Part shown: one piece after another, positions 48,901 through 60,944 of the stretch
How positions within the stretch are numbered: the stretch's first letter is position 1
Layout: the number at the start of each line of letters is the position of its first letter
From: Fusarium oxysporum f. sp. lycopersici 4287
Taxonomy: Eukaryota; Ascomycota; Sordariomycetes; Hypocreales; Nectriaceae
Assembly (NCBI RefSeq): GCF_000149955.1
Contig: NC_030988.1
Span: forward strand, 4,897,245 to 4,961,244
Length of the DNA stretch: 64,000 nt
Reading direction: 5' to 3'
Made by a program: the position numbers and the translations under genes
Notes under the pieces: generated by a model
Told to the model about the DNA's origin: nothing
Database searches by the model: none
The model's input: only the letters and a program-made list of their open reading frames with translations

Positions 48901-49456
48901 ATGACTTTGAACGGCTATGCGAATGATAGGTTTATGATAAACGATGACGAGGATGAAGAGGCCTTTGAAGCGCTGCCTGACCACCAACCACTGAAGCCGC
49001 CCTCGCGATCGCCTGGGCTTCCAATACCCATCAGTGCCGAGTTGGAGGACTTGAACGAAATACGCCGGGATATTGTCGACGGTTTCGTCCAGGAAGCAAA
49101 GGTAGCAGAGGAGAAAATCCGAAAGCAGAAAGGGCTCAGATCACCACTGTTCACCAAGAAGGAGCTCCAGGTGATGGCTATACGGCGGACAACTTCTCTT
49201 AACAAGATGTCTAAGATTTCAGGCATCGAACTTGACAAAGTCATGATTTATGGACCGGAGATCCTACGTATCTTGCGGAGATACTGCAGCGGTTACCGTG
49301 AGGTCATGGATCCCAAGTGCTCTGGACGTAGCGACCAGGAGATTGTGGATCTGCTAAGTTCAGATGCCGAGATGGGGTGAGGATGCCTACGAGAATGAGG
49401 ATGGGGAGGATTCTCCTTACTTCAACATCAACAGGCACGCCGATATTCGGGTCTAG
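45935..49456 (+). pseudogene. Sgs1/BLM/QDE-3-type RecQ helicase pseudogene
   Basis: Almost a full RecQ helicase can be followed in pieces: an N-terminal region, the ATPase core (QLEAINATLGGKDAFVLMPT, GGGKSLCYQLP, SPLLSLMQDQVDHMKALGI), the DEAH box ([20 protein letters not shown]), TATAT, the second helicase domain with [18 protein letters not shown], the zinc region CRKTCDNC, an RQC winged helix (YPPYEARSSDDWYGMAKSLK) and an HRDC domain (FTKKELQVMAIRRTTSLNKM). Intact enzymes unwind recombination intermediates and, in Neurospora, take part in quelling. Damage: TAG at 46328-46330, TAA at 46646-46648, a one-base insertion near 47500, two one-base losses at about 47985 and 48003, TAG at 48358-48360 and a shift near 49376. 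There is no ATG at the 5' end, so it is also truncated. Confidence 0.92.
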
Positions 49457-50690
49457 GTATTATTCGCAGGCGATTTGAGTCAAATTCTCCACCACAATAA
49501 AGTTGCGGGGTCAACATTGAGTAGGAATATAAACAGAACAACATCTACTACTTTATTCTATCTAGTCACAGAGAATAACCAGATGAGAGAAAATCAATCA
49601 GTAATAATATGGCGGGTTATATCCAATTGAACGAGTAATACCAGATGCTGCTCTGGCGGCTTTGTAAGGCAGCTATTCGACCCGGCGCCGGCATTGAATC
49701 CCACTTTCGGTATCAATATTAGCTGAAAGGTAAACTATTGAGGGATATCAGAGACTACTATAGCGCGATGGAGCTAGCTGGCACAAAACTCTTTGCCTTA
49801 CCGGCCGGTTTGGACAATTTCTGAATCTCTTGGGGGGAAGAGAAAACAACCTCGGTCCATTGCCGTTTTCGGTTTGATGCAAACCCTGTCGAAGGCTTGA
49901 AAATGGCTTGCTTGACCAGCTGCAGCCACAACAGCCCTTTCGCTGGGGTAAGCAAGGCAGACTTCGACACATGTTAGTCCGTGCGTAGGGACTGAATGGC
50001 GGATAGCTGACCACGTAGCTGATGCATAGGGCCATTGGGCGTGCAATGACACTTGTGACAAACTAACAAATGCAGGCGAGCAATTCGAAATGAGGGGACT
50101 GAATGGGCAATCATTGGCTGCGTATGTTCCTCAGTTGTGAGGTGACACGCCTACCCCGCACACCATGTCAGCATCAAGTCGTTGTTGGGCACACCGGCCC
50201 GCTCCGCGGAGATCGCTGAGTCCTGACCAGATGATCTGTATTACGGATTAGCCCTCAAACAAGAAAATGTCCTGCTGCATTACAGGTGTTAACTATAACC
50301 GAGCTAAGGTGGCCAGCTGCAAGTTTGCAGGGGCAGCTCATCAACTGCCGTCCGTTCGAAGGGGGCCCGAGCGTTGATTATTGACCAATTGACCCTCTGT
50401 GACATTCGAGTCCGGCAGGGGACGTCATCCGTCGTTGCAGCCGGATGGTCCATGGCATTGTGGGTGGCTATGGTGGGGCTCTGATCGCAACTGAGTGTCC
50501 GCGATTACGATATTAAAAAAAAGTTTTCTATATTTTTAAAGAAGTTATTTCGTTTTTTCCTCTATGTTTAATTCTTATCTGATTTGAATCCTTTTCATCC
50601 TTTCTTATCTTTTTGATGAAAAACTTTATTTGGCTTTTTTTTAAGAGACAAAACATCAGAACGCCAGCTTCTTTAACCAGAAAGAGAATA
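49457..50690. other. Intergenic, no gene recognised
   Basis: About 1.2 kb separating the accessory block from the biosynthetic cluster. An AT-rich patch (50515-50640) lies just downstream of the methyltransferase stop and may act as its terminator region. Confidence 0.4.
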
Positions 50691-52043
50691 TCAGGCAGTC
50701 TCCGGCTTGCGACCATATACAACATAGAACTTCTCGTAGCTATGCATCCTCTGGTCTGCTAATGCTTTCCTCACATCGACAAGATTAACCTGTGTACCAT
50801 TAGTCATAAGTTATGGCGGTTAGACAGATGATGACATACCTCTATCTGTTCCTTGGTCCATCCCTTGACACGATGTAGCAAACCATAGCTAAAGGCCTGC
50901 AATCCACTCACCATATTGGCATGCCACAGCTCTCCGAATCTCTTGAGTCGTCGGTCCTTGGGCCATCCGTTGAGGGGAAGCTTATAAACCTTCTCTGTGA
51001 CATCAACGAAGCCTGCCTCGATGAACCATTGCTTCATGCTTGCAGCAAAGTTCAAGGGCCGGTTCGCGAGGATGCTGGCTTCCACTATGTTATCACACCA
51101 CACCTTGAAGGGGTTCTTGTCGGTCAAAGAATCATCATCTGACTCCAGGAGACCCATAAGTTCTTGGCATTCCAGCCACCCACCGGGCTTCAGCCGTTCA
51201 AACGCCGGCTCAATAATCTGTGTCTTCATATCTGACCAGCAACCTAGAGTTGCTCTGGTGTGAATCAAATCAAAATTACACCAGTCTCTGCCCTGGGGCC
51301 ATTCATCGGTCCTATAATAGTCAGGATCCCTATTTGGCGCACAATTGAAAGGGAATACGTACGCGTCATCAATGATGAACTCGACATTAGGTGGCACGAG
51401 GTTGGTTTGGATAGGAGACAGGTCTGTGCCGATAATGCGAGCTTCGGGAAACTCATCACCCATGTCAATGGCCCAGCAGCCAGACCCTGTGGCGATGTCC
51501 AGTACTTTGTGGGGGGGATTAACGTGTGTGAAGGGAGAGAGGCATGCTCTCCCGTCCAGAAGAATCTTTAGGATATTATATTGTGTATCCAGTCGTTCTA
51601 CTTCAAGTGAGTCATTCGGGTAGAGGTACGCTGTGAGGTTAGATCCATGCATTACGAGCTAGGTTCAGGAGCAGAGATAAACTCACAGCCAGCGCGATAG
51701 GCATGGTATGTGCGGCCATTTTCCTTGTGAAACTCGTAGATGCTCTCTGCCACGGACGCGGTATCTCTGCCGTAGAGTGAGTCCAGAGACCTCAACTGAG
51801 AAAGTAATGAGGAATGGTGATTCTTACAATGTAGCGCATGTGGTCCAGGGATTTGACTATCAAGAATGTAAGCATCCAAGAAGCGACGGCTCCATCATTT
51901 TGTCGCAAGCTCACATCGATTTCAATCCGCGATTTGTAATCGAGATACGTCTCGAAGCTGAACTCATAGTCGGAGAGGCTGTCTCGTGGTCCGTTTGGCG
52001 AGTCATTGGTGCTTATAGTCGGCATCGGATCCCTTGGAGTCAT
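50691..52043 (-). CDS. LaeA-like SAM-dependent methyltransferase
   Basis: Four exons (51915-52043, 51687-51795, 50840-51630, 50691-50789) give 375 aa, all in phase. The start is the ATG giving MTPRDPMP. Family landmarks: an ESIYEFHKENGRTYHAYRAG motif before the core, YLYPNDSLEVERLD, SAM motif I VLDIATGSGCWAIDMGDEFP, GTDLSPIQ, a PNVEFIIDD strand, FDLIHTRATLGCW and GGWLECQE. The tail (HSYEKFYVVYGRKPE) is typical. LaeA-like proteins include global regulators of secondary metabolism and many cluster-resident methyltransferases with unknown substrates. Its position 0.9 kb from the PKS on the same strand suggests a cluster member rather than the global regulator. A role in methylating the polyketide or a cofactor is inference. 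Confidence 0.88.
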
Positions 52044-52976
52044 GTCTAATCTAGGTGACGTGATGCCGGTCGTTTGCTCTGGTAGCGAAGCTCCTGAAGA
52101 AATTTTGTGCAAAACAACAGGACAGGTCGCACCCCAGCAGGGGTTGAGCGGGATCGCCGGAGGTAGTGGGACAAGATGGTCCAAGCGGCTGGGCCCGTGA
52201 GGTATGCGCACCGGCGTGCTAGTTCTTGTTGAGAAAATAAAAGACAAAAAGAACAGATTGAGGCCGGATATAAGGCTGAATAACCCGGGTAAGATGGGAC
52301 CCGAGGGTTTGGTTGCGCAAGGCAAATGCTGCGACACAGTGATCCAGACGATCGGGACGAGCGGGGTTAGGGGGGAACGAAATTGGAGGGCATCGGTTTT
52401 TAATAGGTGCAATTTCGTGTGCCGACGCTATGATGGATGGGTGCTAAGGCTTATGCCCCCCTGCCTAGAAACACTTTAAGCCGCATCCATCTAGGGATTT
52501 TTTTTTTTTTACTTATTCATTACCATAGGGATTAGAGGTATTTGGTCTGAATGAAGCCAATGAAGCCTGTGAACCATGACGAAAATCATGTGGAATATGA
52601 CACATCCCTATCTTATCAGTTTTCGGGTCCTTACTAATGTTGAACACGTTTCCTTGCAATGGGTAACACAGCCATGAGCCGCGCACGCGACCTTCAATTG
52701 GTCATGGATCCCTGCTCGTGGCGTGTTCCAGACAGAACCCAATCCGCGCCAGGCAGTGAACCAGAAAGAACGGGCTTCACTGCTTTTCAACCGCGGTTCT
52801 AAATTCTGCGTTCTGGCGAGGTAAACTCTTATAAATCATACAAACAATCCAGAACATAATATAATATGATTGACGTAGGAAACACACGCTTTGTTAAGTC
52901 TCCACATCCCAAACCCATGGTAGCAATAACAGTCACTCCCTCAGCAGGTGAAGTAAACTTTGCAAGGATTAACTAA
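52044..52976. other. Spacer between methyltransferase and PKS, no gene
   Basis: About 0.9 kb: the promoter side of the methyltransferase and the terminator side of the PKS. A T-run lies at about 52499-52511. No gene is seen. Confidence 0.4.
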
Positions 52977-55900
52977 TCATCGGCTGATGAGTTTTTCCTG
53001 GATCCTCGAAGCCACCGTTTCTCCCAGCTGTCCCAATGACACAGCGCCCATCATCTCTAGCACGCTGACTTGCAGGCCAAACGCCTGTCGGAACCATCGG
53101 CGTAACTCAATTGCTGTGAGGGAATCTAGGCCCATTTCGGAAAGTCGGAGGCGTGTATCGATCGCAGTATCTGGCTTGAGTAGGAAATCGTTGATTTTCT
53201 TTCCAATCTCCATGGCTAGAAAGGTAATGGATTCCTGCTGTGACAAAACAGTTGCGCCGTCACCTTCTGTCACGTTCTTTAAGAATACTTTGAGAGCGTT
53301 GCTTTCGGCTTGTGTGTCGGATACGTCATCAGCCCGGTTGTGATAAGCACCCATACGACGGTCGCGGCGCCAGTTGGTTGGGTTATTAAGATCGTCGAGG
53401 TGAAGCTCTGACCGAAGACCTATGATGATGTGGCCATCGTTTTTCCATGCTGACCACGCACCTGACGAGAGGTCCTTGAGGTTGCTGGCAGCCTGCTTCT
53501 TCTGTGATGATGAGTTGAGCAGCGAAGCTTCGACACTCTCTAGGAACTCCTTCTCGCCGAGGCTGTATAGTTGCTGTAGCCTAATACTGCGCAGCGCCGC
53601 TGGGTTTTCTGCTACGAACCCGATGTCTCTAATAGGACAGATAGAAAGCACTGAAGCTGGAAGTCCGAGCGAATGTCTGTACTGGCAAAACGACTCGACA
53701 AAGGTGCATCCAGCTTTGTAGTTTCCTTGGCCAGGCTGGTCAACGACTGTAACAGTAGAGCTGGCAAGCCAGAAGTAGTCCAATGGCTGGTCGAGGAATG
53801 CTTGATGGAGATTCTTGGTGCCCTGGACCTTTGGTTCATTGGCGTCCTTCCAGTCTTCCCACTTCATGTCAAGCAGCGGTGAATCCTGTCAGATTTTAGC
53901 TTGTATTCAAAATGTCCGATGCGATGCGTGAGTGGCCTACCCTTTGCACCATAGCAAGATGAAAGACGCCTCTGATCTGACTCGGTGCCTTACCGATTGC
54001 TTCTTTCACATCTCCTATCTCATTGACGCTTCCTTTGACGGCGGTGACCGTGCACCCCATAAATTCCAATTCTGTTGAGACGGTATTGTCTGCGACGCCA
54101 CTTCTTGTGAGGAAAACAAGGCTCTTGGCGCCACGCTCAGCTAGCCAGACGGCCAACGCTTTACCGAGACCACCGAAGCCTCCAACTAGTAGGTAGGATG
54201 CAGAAGGATCAAACTCGATGGGCTGAGCCAGTGATTTGGCTTCAAGTGTTGAAATATTCTCTGGCATGTTCAAGATTACCTTGCCAATATGGCTCCCGGC
54301 TTGAAGATAACGGAAGCTTTGTTTGACGTTGCTGGCGTCAAATGCCGTGATGGGTTTCAGTGCTCGGAGCTTTCCTTGCCTACAGAAGTCGAGAGTTCTC
54401 CGCAAAACGCTGTCTGATAAGTTAGGCACAAAGGAGCTGAGAGTGGGCGAACTTACTCTTGTACGATCAGAGGCTGTTCTTTGACCATGTACATCATGTC
54501 GATACCGCAGTATGAGCGGTTATCTAAGAAACGGCTCAAATCCAGCTGCCCGAAACCAGCAAGGTCACGTTTTCCTAGTTCAAGTAGTGAGCCAAATTTT
54601 GCCACGCACTTCCAGGAAGCGTGCAGAAGCTCGCCGGTAAGTGAGTTTAGAACCAAGTCGACGCCCTTGCCTCCTGTATGCCGCATCACTCCGTCGAGGA
54701 ATGACGTGTTTCGCGAGTTGAAAATACGTTCTCGTGGGATATTGAAGTTCTCCACAAGGTATTCCTTCTTCTTATCGCTTCCGACAGTGGCGTATATCTC
54801 TCCGCCCATCATCTGCACAACTTGGATTGCAGCCAAACCAACGCCACCACATGCAGAATGGATCAGAACACTCGTTCCCTGACGTATTCTGCCTACGTCA
54901 AGTAATGCGTAAACCACAGTGGCGAAGCAGCCTTGGATAGTAGCTGCCTCCTCAAAGTCCATGGATTCCGGAATCTTGTGCACATAATGATCTTTGACGA
55001 TGACATGCGTTGAGAAGCCGCCTTCAGGGGTAAAGCACATGACGCGATCTCCAATGCTCAGGTCTCTCACAGCAGTACCAAGGCGCCTGACTGTTCCAGA
55101 CAATTCCATGCCAAGAGAAAGGTCCTCAGATTGAGAAGATATCAGGCCCATAGCATAAACAACGTCTCGGAAATTGAGGCCTGTTGAGTGGACTTGGATT
55201 TCAACCTGGTCTTCTGTAAGGCTTGCTGGGAGTGGGAGGATTCTCCAGTTCATTGTTTCCAACATGCCAGGCTTGTCCATATCTAATTTCGTCATGAACT
55301 CCTTTGGGATAGAGGCAGATTTTGCTGATACTTCATCAGTTAGCGAGAAAGGCAGATAGCGACCAACACACACGACACCGTCGTTGATGATGTATTCCTT
55401 ATCGGGCCCCAATTTATCCTCGTCTTCCTCTTGCACGATCTTCTTAAATACGCTAGAGACGAGGCTGCCCAATTGATTCTCATTGATGTCAATTTCGAGC
55501 GTGTAGAAGTTGAGCTCTAGTTCTGAGCGGAGGGTGCGTGCTACACCTAGTGCTTGGGAGGATCCCGGGTTGGAGCATTCCATTTGAATTGGAGATGTCA
55601 GCCAGAGAACCTTATTCGATCCAATGGACCCAGAAAATCGTTGGAACGCAGTAAATTTATCTTCTGGGATATCTTCGAAAAAGCTGTTCTCCAGATCAAG
55701 ACAGGAGATGATGTCTTGGTCCGGAGGGATAGAATCATCGATGCAGCACTTTGTAACTGTCCAACCTTCTTGTTCCAGCGTAAAGGTCAAGTTAGAGGCG
55801 GCTTGCCCATCAGGATTCTCAGTAAGAAGAGTGACTGAGCTTGGACTGATGATTGAGGGCGGCTCTTTCTTAGCCACAACTACGGCAAAGTGCCGATATG

Positions 55901-58900
55901 GCTCGTCGTCATCATACGCAACATCATCAACGCCGCTGAAGCCAGTGGCCTTTAACTCTGCGTCCCATCGTGACACAGGAACATAGGGCTGATCTGGGCG
56001 GTTGTCCTTTTCCCCCAACCACCAGCCCGAGAAGTTCCCGAAGATATAATTGGAGGAACGTGATAAGCTGCAGAGTTCGGTCATGACAAGCATGCCGTCT
56101 GACTTGAGCAAAGTCCAGATGTTATTCAGTGTCCGTTGCAAAGATGGAGTGGCATGTAAAACATTCGCTGCAATGACAAGGTCATATTGTCCCTCTTCGA
56201 AACCTTGCTCGCGGGGATCTTGGGAGACGTCGAGGACCTTAAACTCTATGTTTGAGACATGGGCGAAGCGTTCTTTGGCTGCTGGGAAGAAGCCTGCCGA
56301 GATATCGGTAAAGGTGTAGACTGAGTAGGTTGGTGCTCCTTGCGCGTCAATGACGCTTCGAAAGATAGTGTCTGTAGTGCCACCGGTTCCAGCTCCGACC
56401 TCCAGTATACGCATAGTCGGTCTGGCGTGAGTCAAGATGCGCAGGAAGTTGGAGTAGTCAAACGTCATCGCGTCATAAATACCAGCCAGGACGTTGTCTT
56501 TGAGAAGGGTCTCAATGGTTGTTGCTTCACCTATGAAAATCTTTTCGATGTTATCAAAGAGACGCCTCAATCCAATTGTGAAGGCCTTCTGTGGCATATC
56601 TAGCAGAGCAGTGGTTAGTTCCTCAATCTTTTCTAGCCGGTAGGACCTTGGACAAGTAACAAATTGTTGGCAATCTTCTACGAGTTTGTAGTGACCAGCT
56701 GCGGCGAAGCCAATCTGTTGATTGAGCCAATCTCGGTACCTTGCAAAGTGAGGCTGACATGGTTGAAGATACCTGACCTTCTCTGCTGTCTCAAGGATGC
56801 AGAGTAAACCCAACTCCTCTTGGAGTCGAGACTCGGTTCTGTTTGATGCTGGCGGCGTGAAGAGTCTTGAAGCGTCGAGGAAGTCGAAGTGTGGAAGCAA
56901 CTGGAGCCGTGCTGCGGCATGGATATCGCGTGCCTCTGAGGTTCTGTCGTATCCTAAAGGACGGAACTGGACACCTGACGCATAGAATGCAACCTTTCCA
57001 TTCGAAGCAAACTCTACACAAGGCACATCTCCATACCGCTTCCATGCCTTGGCATCGATGATATTTCCGCATGAGCTGATTTCAAGCTCCTCGATAGTTG
57101 TGGGTACAACAAGCTGAACAAGATTGCGTCCAAGACCTTTAGCCTGCGCTACCAAAAGGAGCTGAAGGCCTGCATCGATCGTAGCTGGATGCAGAGTGAA
57201 AGGAGCACAACTTTGCTGGTCTCTGTTGCCGATTCGAGCATATGCCAACTCTTCACAAGTTGATGACGTAGCACTCGATAAGCCGCGGAACTCCGGTCCA
57301 TACACAAAACCTATGCTGGCCAAAGAATCGTAAATACGAGAGCAATCAACTTTCCGAGGAAGTACCTCGGCCTCCCAATCGCTGTCTCTTGTGGTTTCCA
57401 GAATGCTCACTTGCCCTGCGCAGTGTTTTATCCAGGTCGAGCCATTGTAAGAAGAGATACTGAATTCGTACCACTCAGAGTCTTCGTTGTCATTGAGTTT
57501 GTGGCTGTGCATTCTGGTCATGAGCTCGATGGAATTGGGAGGGAAGAGAAGGGCTGTGTGAGCGACAACATGTCTGAGACGGTAACCAGCACCTCGTGGA
57601 GAGTGGGTGAGTTGCCTTACAGCTTCTCCAGCAATAGCAATGTATCCAGCGAAAGGAAAAACAATATCGTCGTGTAGCTTGTGGTGAGAAAGCCAGGGCT
57701 CGTTTTCCATATTAAGAATGTTTCGCCACTGAGGCTCGGTTTCTATGCCTTCGAAATTGCGGGATCCCAGAAGGGAGTGATGAGGATAGTGTCTAAATCT
57801 CCAAGCCTTTGAAATGCGGCTCTCAGCCCAGTAAGATCCCTTGTGATCCCATGGGTATGTCGGCAATCCTGAAGTTGCCTTGCCATCGGGGAACAATGGG
57901 CTTAGGTCAAGAGAAACTCCTTCTTGGTACAATTTCCCTACTGCACCCAAGTAGGTAACAAAGGAATCTTTCTCGCGAGATTGGGCTGCCACATAACGAT
58001 ATGGTCGAGAGACTGTCGAGCAGATTTGTCTCAAAGGACTAGCTAGCGTAGAGTGTGGACCAATCTCTAAGAAGATACAATCGTTTTTGACTGCCAACAA
58101 GTTCAAGACTGCTGGCGAGAATTTCACCGGAGACGTAAGATTCTTTACCCAGTAGGATGGATCACGGACGAAGCCTCCCGCTAGTTTGGTGGTCACCGAA
58201 GAAAAGAGGTCAATTTTCGGTGTCGAACAACTTGGTGCGAGTTTTGGCAGCTCGGATTCAAGCAAAGTCTGATACTCAGAACTCAATGAAAGCATGTGAT
58301 CTGAAACAACTTATTAGCAAATGCACAGAGGGCAAGGTTGTCTGGGACATACCTGAGTGATATGCCATGTTTACTTTCAACAGCCGAGTAAACATGTCAG
58401 GTTGCTTCTGCTTGATAGCATCGACAACCTGGGCTACCTTGTCGGCATGTCCAGAAATGGTAGTGCTGCTTTGGCTGTTTTCACAAGCCACCACTACCCC
58501 ATCACACAAGAAGTCCGACACCTCTTGCGCGCCAATTCCAATAGCTGCCATACTGCCATTGAGAGTCTGTTTGATTGTGACGTAGCCACGGTAATAGGCG
58601 ATGGTGATCGCCTCTTCCATGGAGATGTAGCCAGCAGCATAAGCACCAGCAATCTCACCGCTCGAATGGCCCACGATAGCAGCGGGCGTAAGATTTAGAC
58701 TAGAAAATCTATTGAACAAAGCTATTTGTACGGCAGTGCAGAGGGGTTGTGAAAGCTCCGCTTTGTGAATTTGCGTAGTATTGGCGGGTTCTAAGAGTTC
58801 ATCTAGAAACAACTTAGTAACGCTCATCAAAGCAAAGGCCAGTCGACATACCGATAATTCTCCAAGATGGAGGAAATTGTAACCGTTGCAACACTGCGTC

Positions 58901-60944
58901 GAGGCTGAGTAAGTCATCACGGAAGGCTGTGTCATTCTGTATGAGCTCTTTGGCCATCATAGGCCACTGTGCGCCCTGGCCGCTGAAAACCAGGACAAGT
59001 GGTAATGAATCCGGTGGTATCTTTGTTGCGCTTGAGGTTTCTATGGAGTTGGCTCCGTCAAGAATGACAAATGCTCGCTGAGGTAGGTGTTCTCGATGAT
59101 TTGCGCGAGTGTAGACCAGATCGGCGACAGAGTCGGGGTGCTTGAGTACCCATTCTACATGTAATTTGATCTGCTTCTGTAAAGAGCTCTCTGTATTGGC
59201 AGATAATAGAAGTAATTTAGGCGATGTGGGCTTTGAAAGGCCATTGTGTCCTGCAGTTCCATTCTGGTGGACTACACCATTTTGCTGCGAGCCATATGAC
59301 TCAAGGATGATCTAGGTGATCGCTTAGAGATTCATGGAATGACGCAGAACTATTATGAGTGGCACTTACGTGTGCGTTGCTTCCACCAATGCCGAACGAG
59401 TTGATGCTGATTCTCTGATTGCGATCCGTTGGGAACGGAGTTGGTTTGAGTGGAACCGTCAAATTGTATTTGGCGAACGGAACTTGAATTGCTTGTTAGC
59501 ACAGCTTCGATGGATTAGTTAGTTGAGGACATCCTGGACATACTGTTCGGATTGGGCTTATTAAGCTTGATATTTGGTGGGATTGTTTTGTGTTCTAGGG
59601 CGAGAACACACTTGATGACTGATGAGAGTCCCGCAGAGCCCTCCGAATGTCCCACGTTTGGCTTGACTGAGGTGATGTAGATGCCCTTTTCACCTCCAAA
59701 GACCTTTCCAACTGCTGTGGCCTCGATAGGGTCACCAGTAGGTGTTCCTGTCCCATGACACTACATATCTCTTAATTCGGGCTCTGGGCAGTGTCGATTT
59801 CTACTCACCTCCACAAATGCAGTATCCCTGGGATCAAGCCCAGCATCGCAATAAGCCGTTCTCATCAGTACTTCTTGCGCTATTCCATTTGGGGTAACAA
59901 GGCTAACACTCCTACCATCGGCATTCGTAGATGTAGCCTTGATGACGGCCCTCACAGGGTTACCATCGCGAAGAGCGTCGGCTAGTGGCTTGACATAAAT
60001 GGCTGTAATAGCTTCAGCTCTGGCATATCCATCTACCGCAACATCAAATGTTTTGCAGGACGCATCTGGTGACAGAACACCCTGCGACATTGTCGTTGTT
60101 AGGGCGGGAGTGGTGATCACGCTGGTGCCGGCTATGACCGCACTCGAGGCATCGCCTCTTTGGATTGCCCGACATGCTTCGTGAAGCGCAACTGCTGATG
60201 CTGAACAGCCTGTTTTGATAACCAAGCTAATGGCAGATATTAGCATAATACCAAGATAGTTTAGTATCGCAAGATCACTCACCTGGGTCCTAGAAAGTCA
60301 TATTCGTATGAAATACGGTTAGCCAGCATGAGATCGCAGTATCCAGTGACCGCATGGACTCCTCCATGAAGAGGCTCTTTGGCACTCATCAACAGCCAGT
60401 CGTCTCCAAAGGTACCCACATAGCAACCTATTGTCTTCCCACGATAGTTCACCTCTCCTGCATCTTCAAGACACTCACGAGTTACCTCGAGAAGCAGCCT
60501 TTGCTGGGGATCGACCTTCTCAAGCTCACCCTTTGATAGTGTGAAAAAAGACGTATCAAGAGCAGAGAGATCCTCATCTAGGAAATAACCGTGTTTAAAC
60601 TTTACTGTATCCTTGCCTCCGAGACTGTCGTCAAATCCATCAACATTGTAGCGATTACTAGGAACGGGGCTTCGAGCATCGAGTCCATTGTAGAGAAGGT
60701 TCCAGTAATCGTCACAATTTCGAATGCCTCCAGGAAGACGTAGCCCAATTCCGCAAATGGCAACATCGGTTCCTGTAGATTTATCAACCTTTCCATTTTG
60801 TAGAGGAGTTTGGGCTGAGTGCCTATTGGTCATGAGTTTATCGGGTGTAGGTAAAGATCCGTTTGGGGTCGTGCCCACGGGCTCAGGGAAACGGTGAACC
60901 CGTGTGCCATTAGAAGGCTGGCACTCAGGATATTTGTTACTCAT
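52977..60944 (-). CDS. Highly reducing type I polyketide synthase (KS-AT-DH-MT-ER-KR-ACP)
   Basis: Nine exons (60283-60944, 59809-60226, 59544-59760, 59370-59491, 58852-59311, 58353-58802, 54457-58300, 53941-54409, 52977-53885) join in phase to 2516 aa; introns are 47-58 bp. KS: Cys228 in [16 protein letters not shown], His362 in CHGTGT, His398 in [18 protein letters not shown] and Ser673 in GHSSGE. DH: His about 983 in [12 protein letters not shown], Asp about 1152 in [10 protein letters not shown]; the Gly of HxxxG reads Asp here. [13 protein letters not shown] about 1409. [16 protein letters not shown] about 1925. [12 protein letters not shown] about 2134, Tyr about 2270 in [11 protein letters not shown]: Ser about 2469 in GLDSL. 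All domains keep catalytic residues, so it should build a reduced, C-methylated chain. There is no thioesterase; release must be in trans. The product is unknown. Confidence 0.95.

Noticed and set aside
54410..54456. Apparent frame break between the ER and KR parts of the PKS
   Set aside because: Resolved by a 47-bp intron using the second of two nearby AG acceptors; phase and family sequence then fit.
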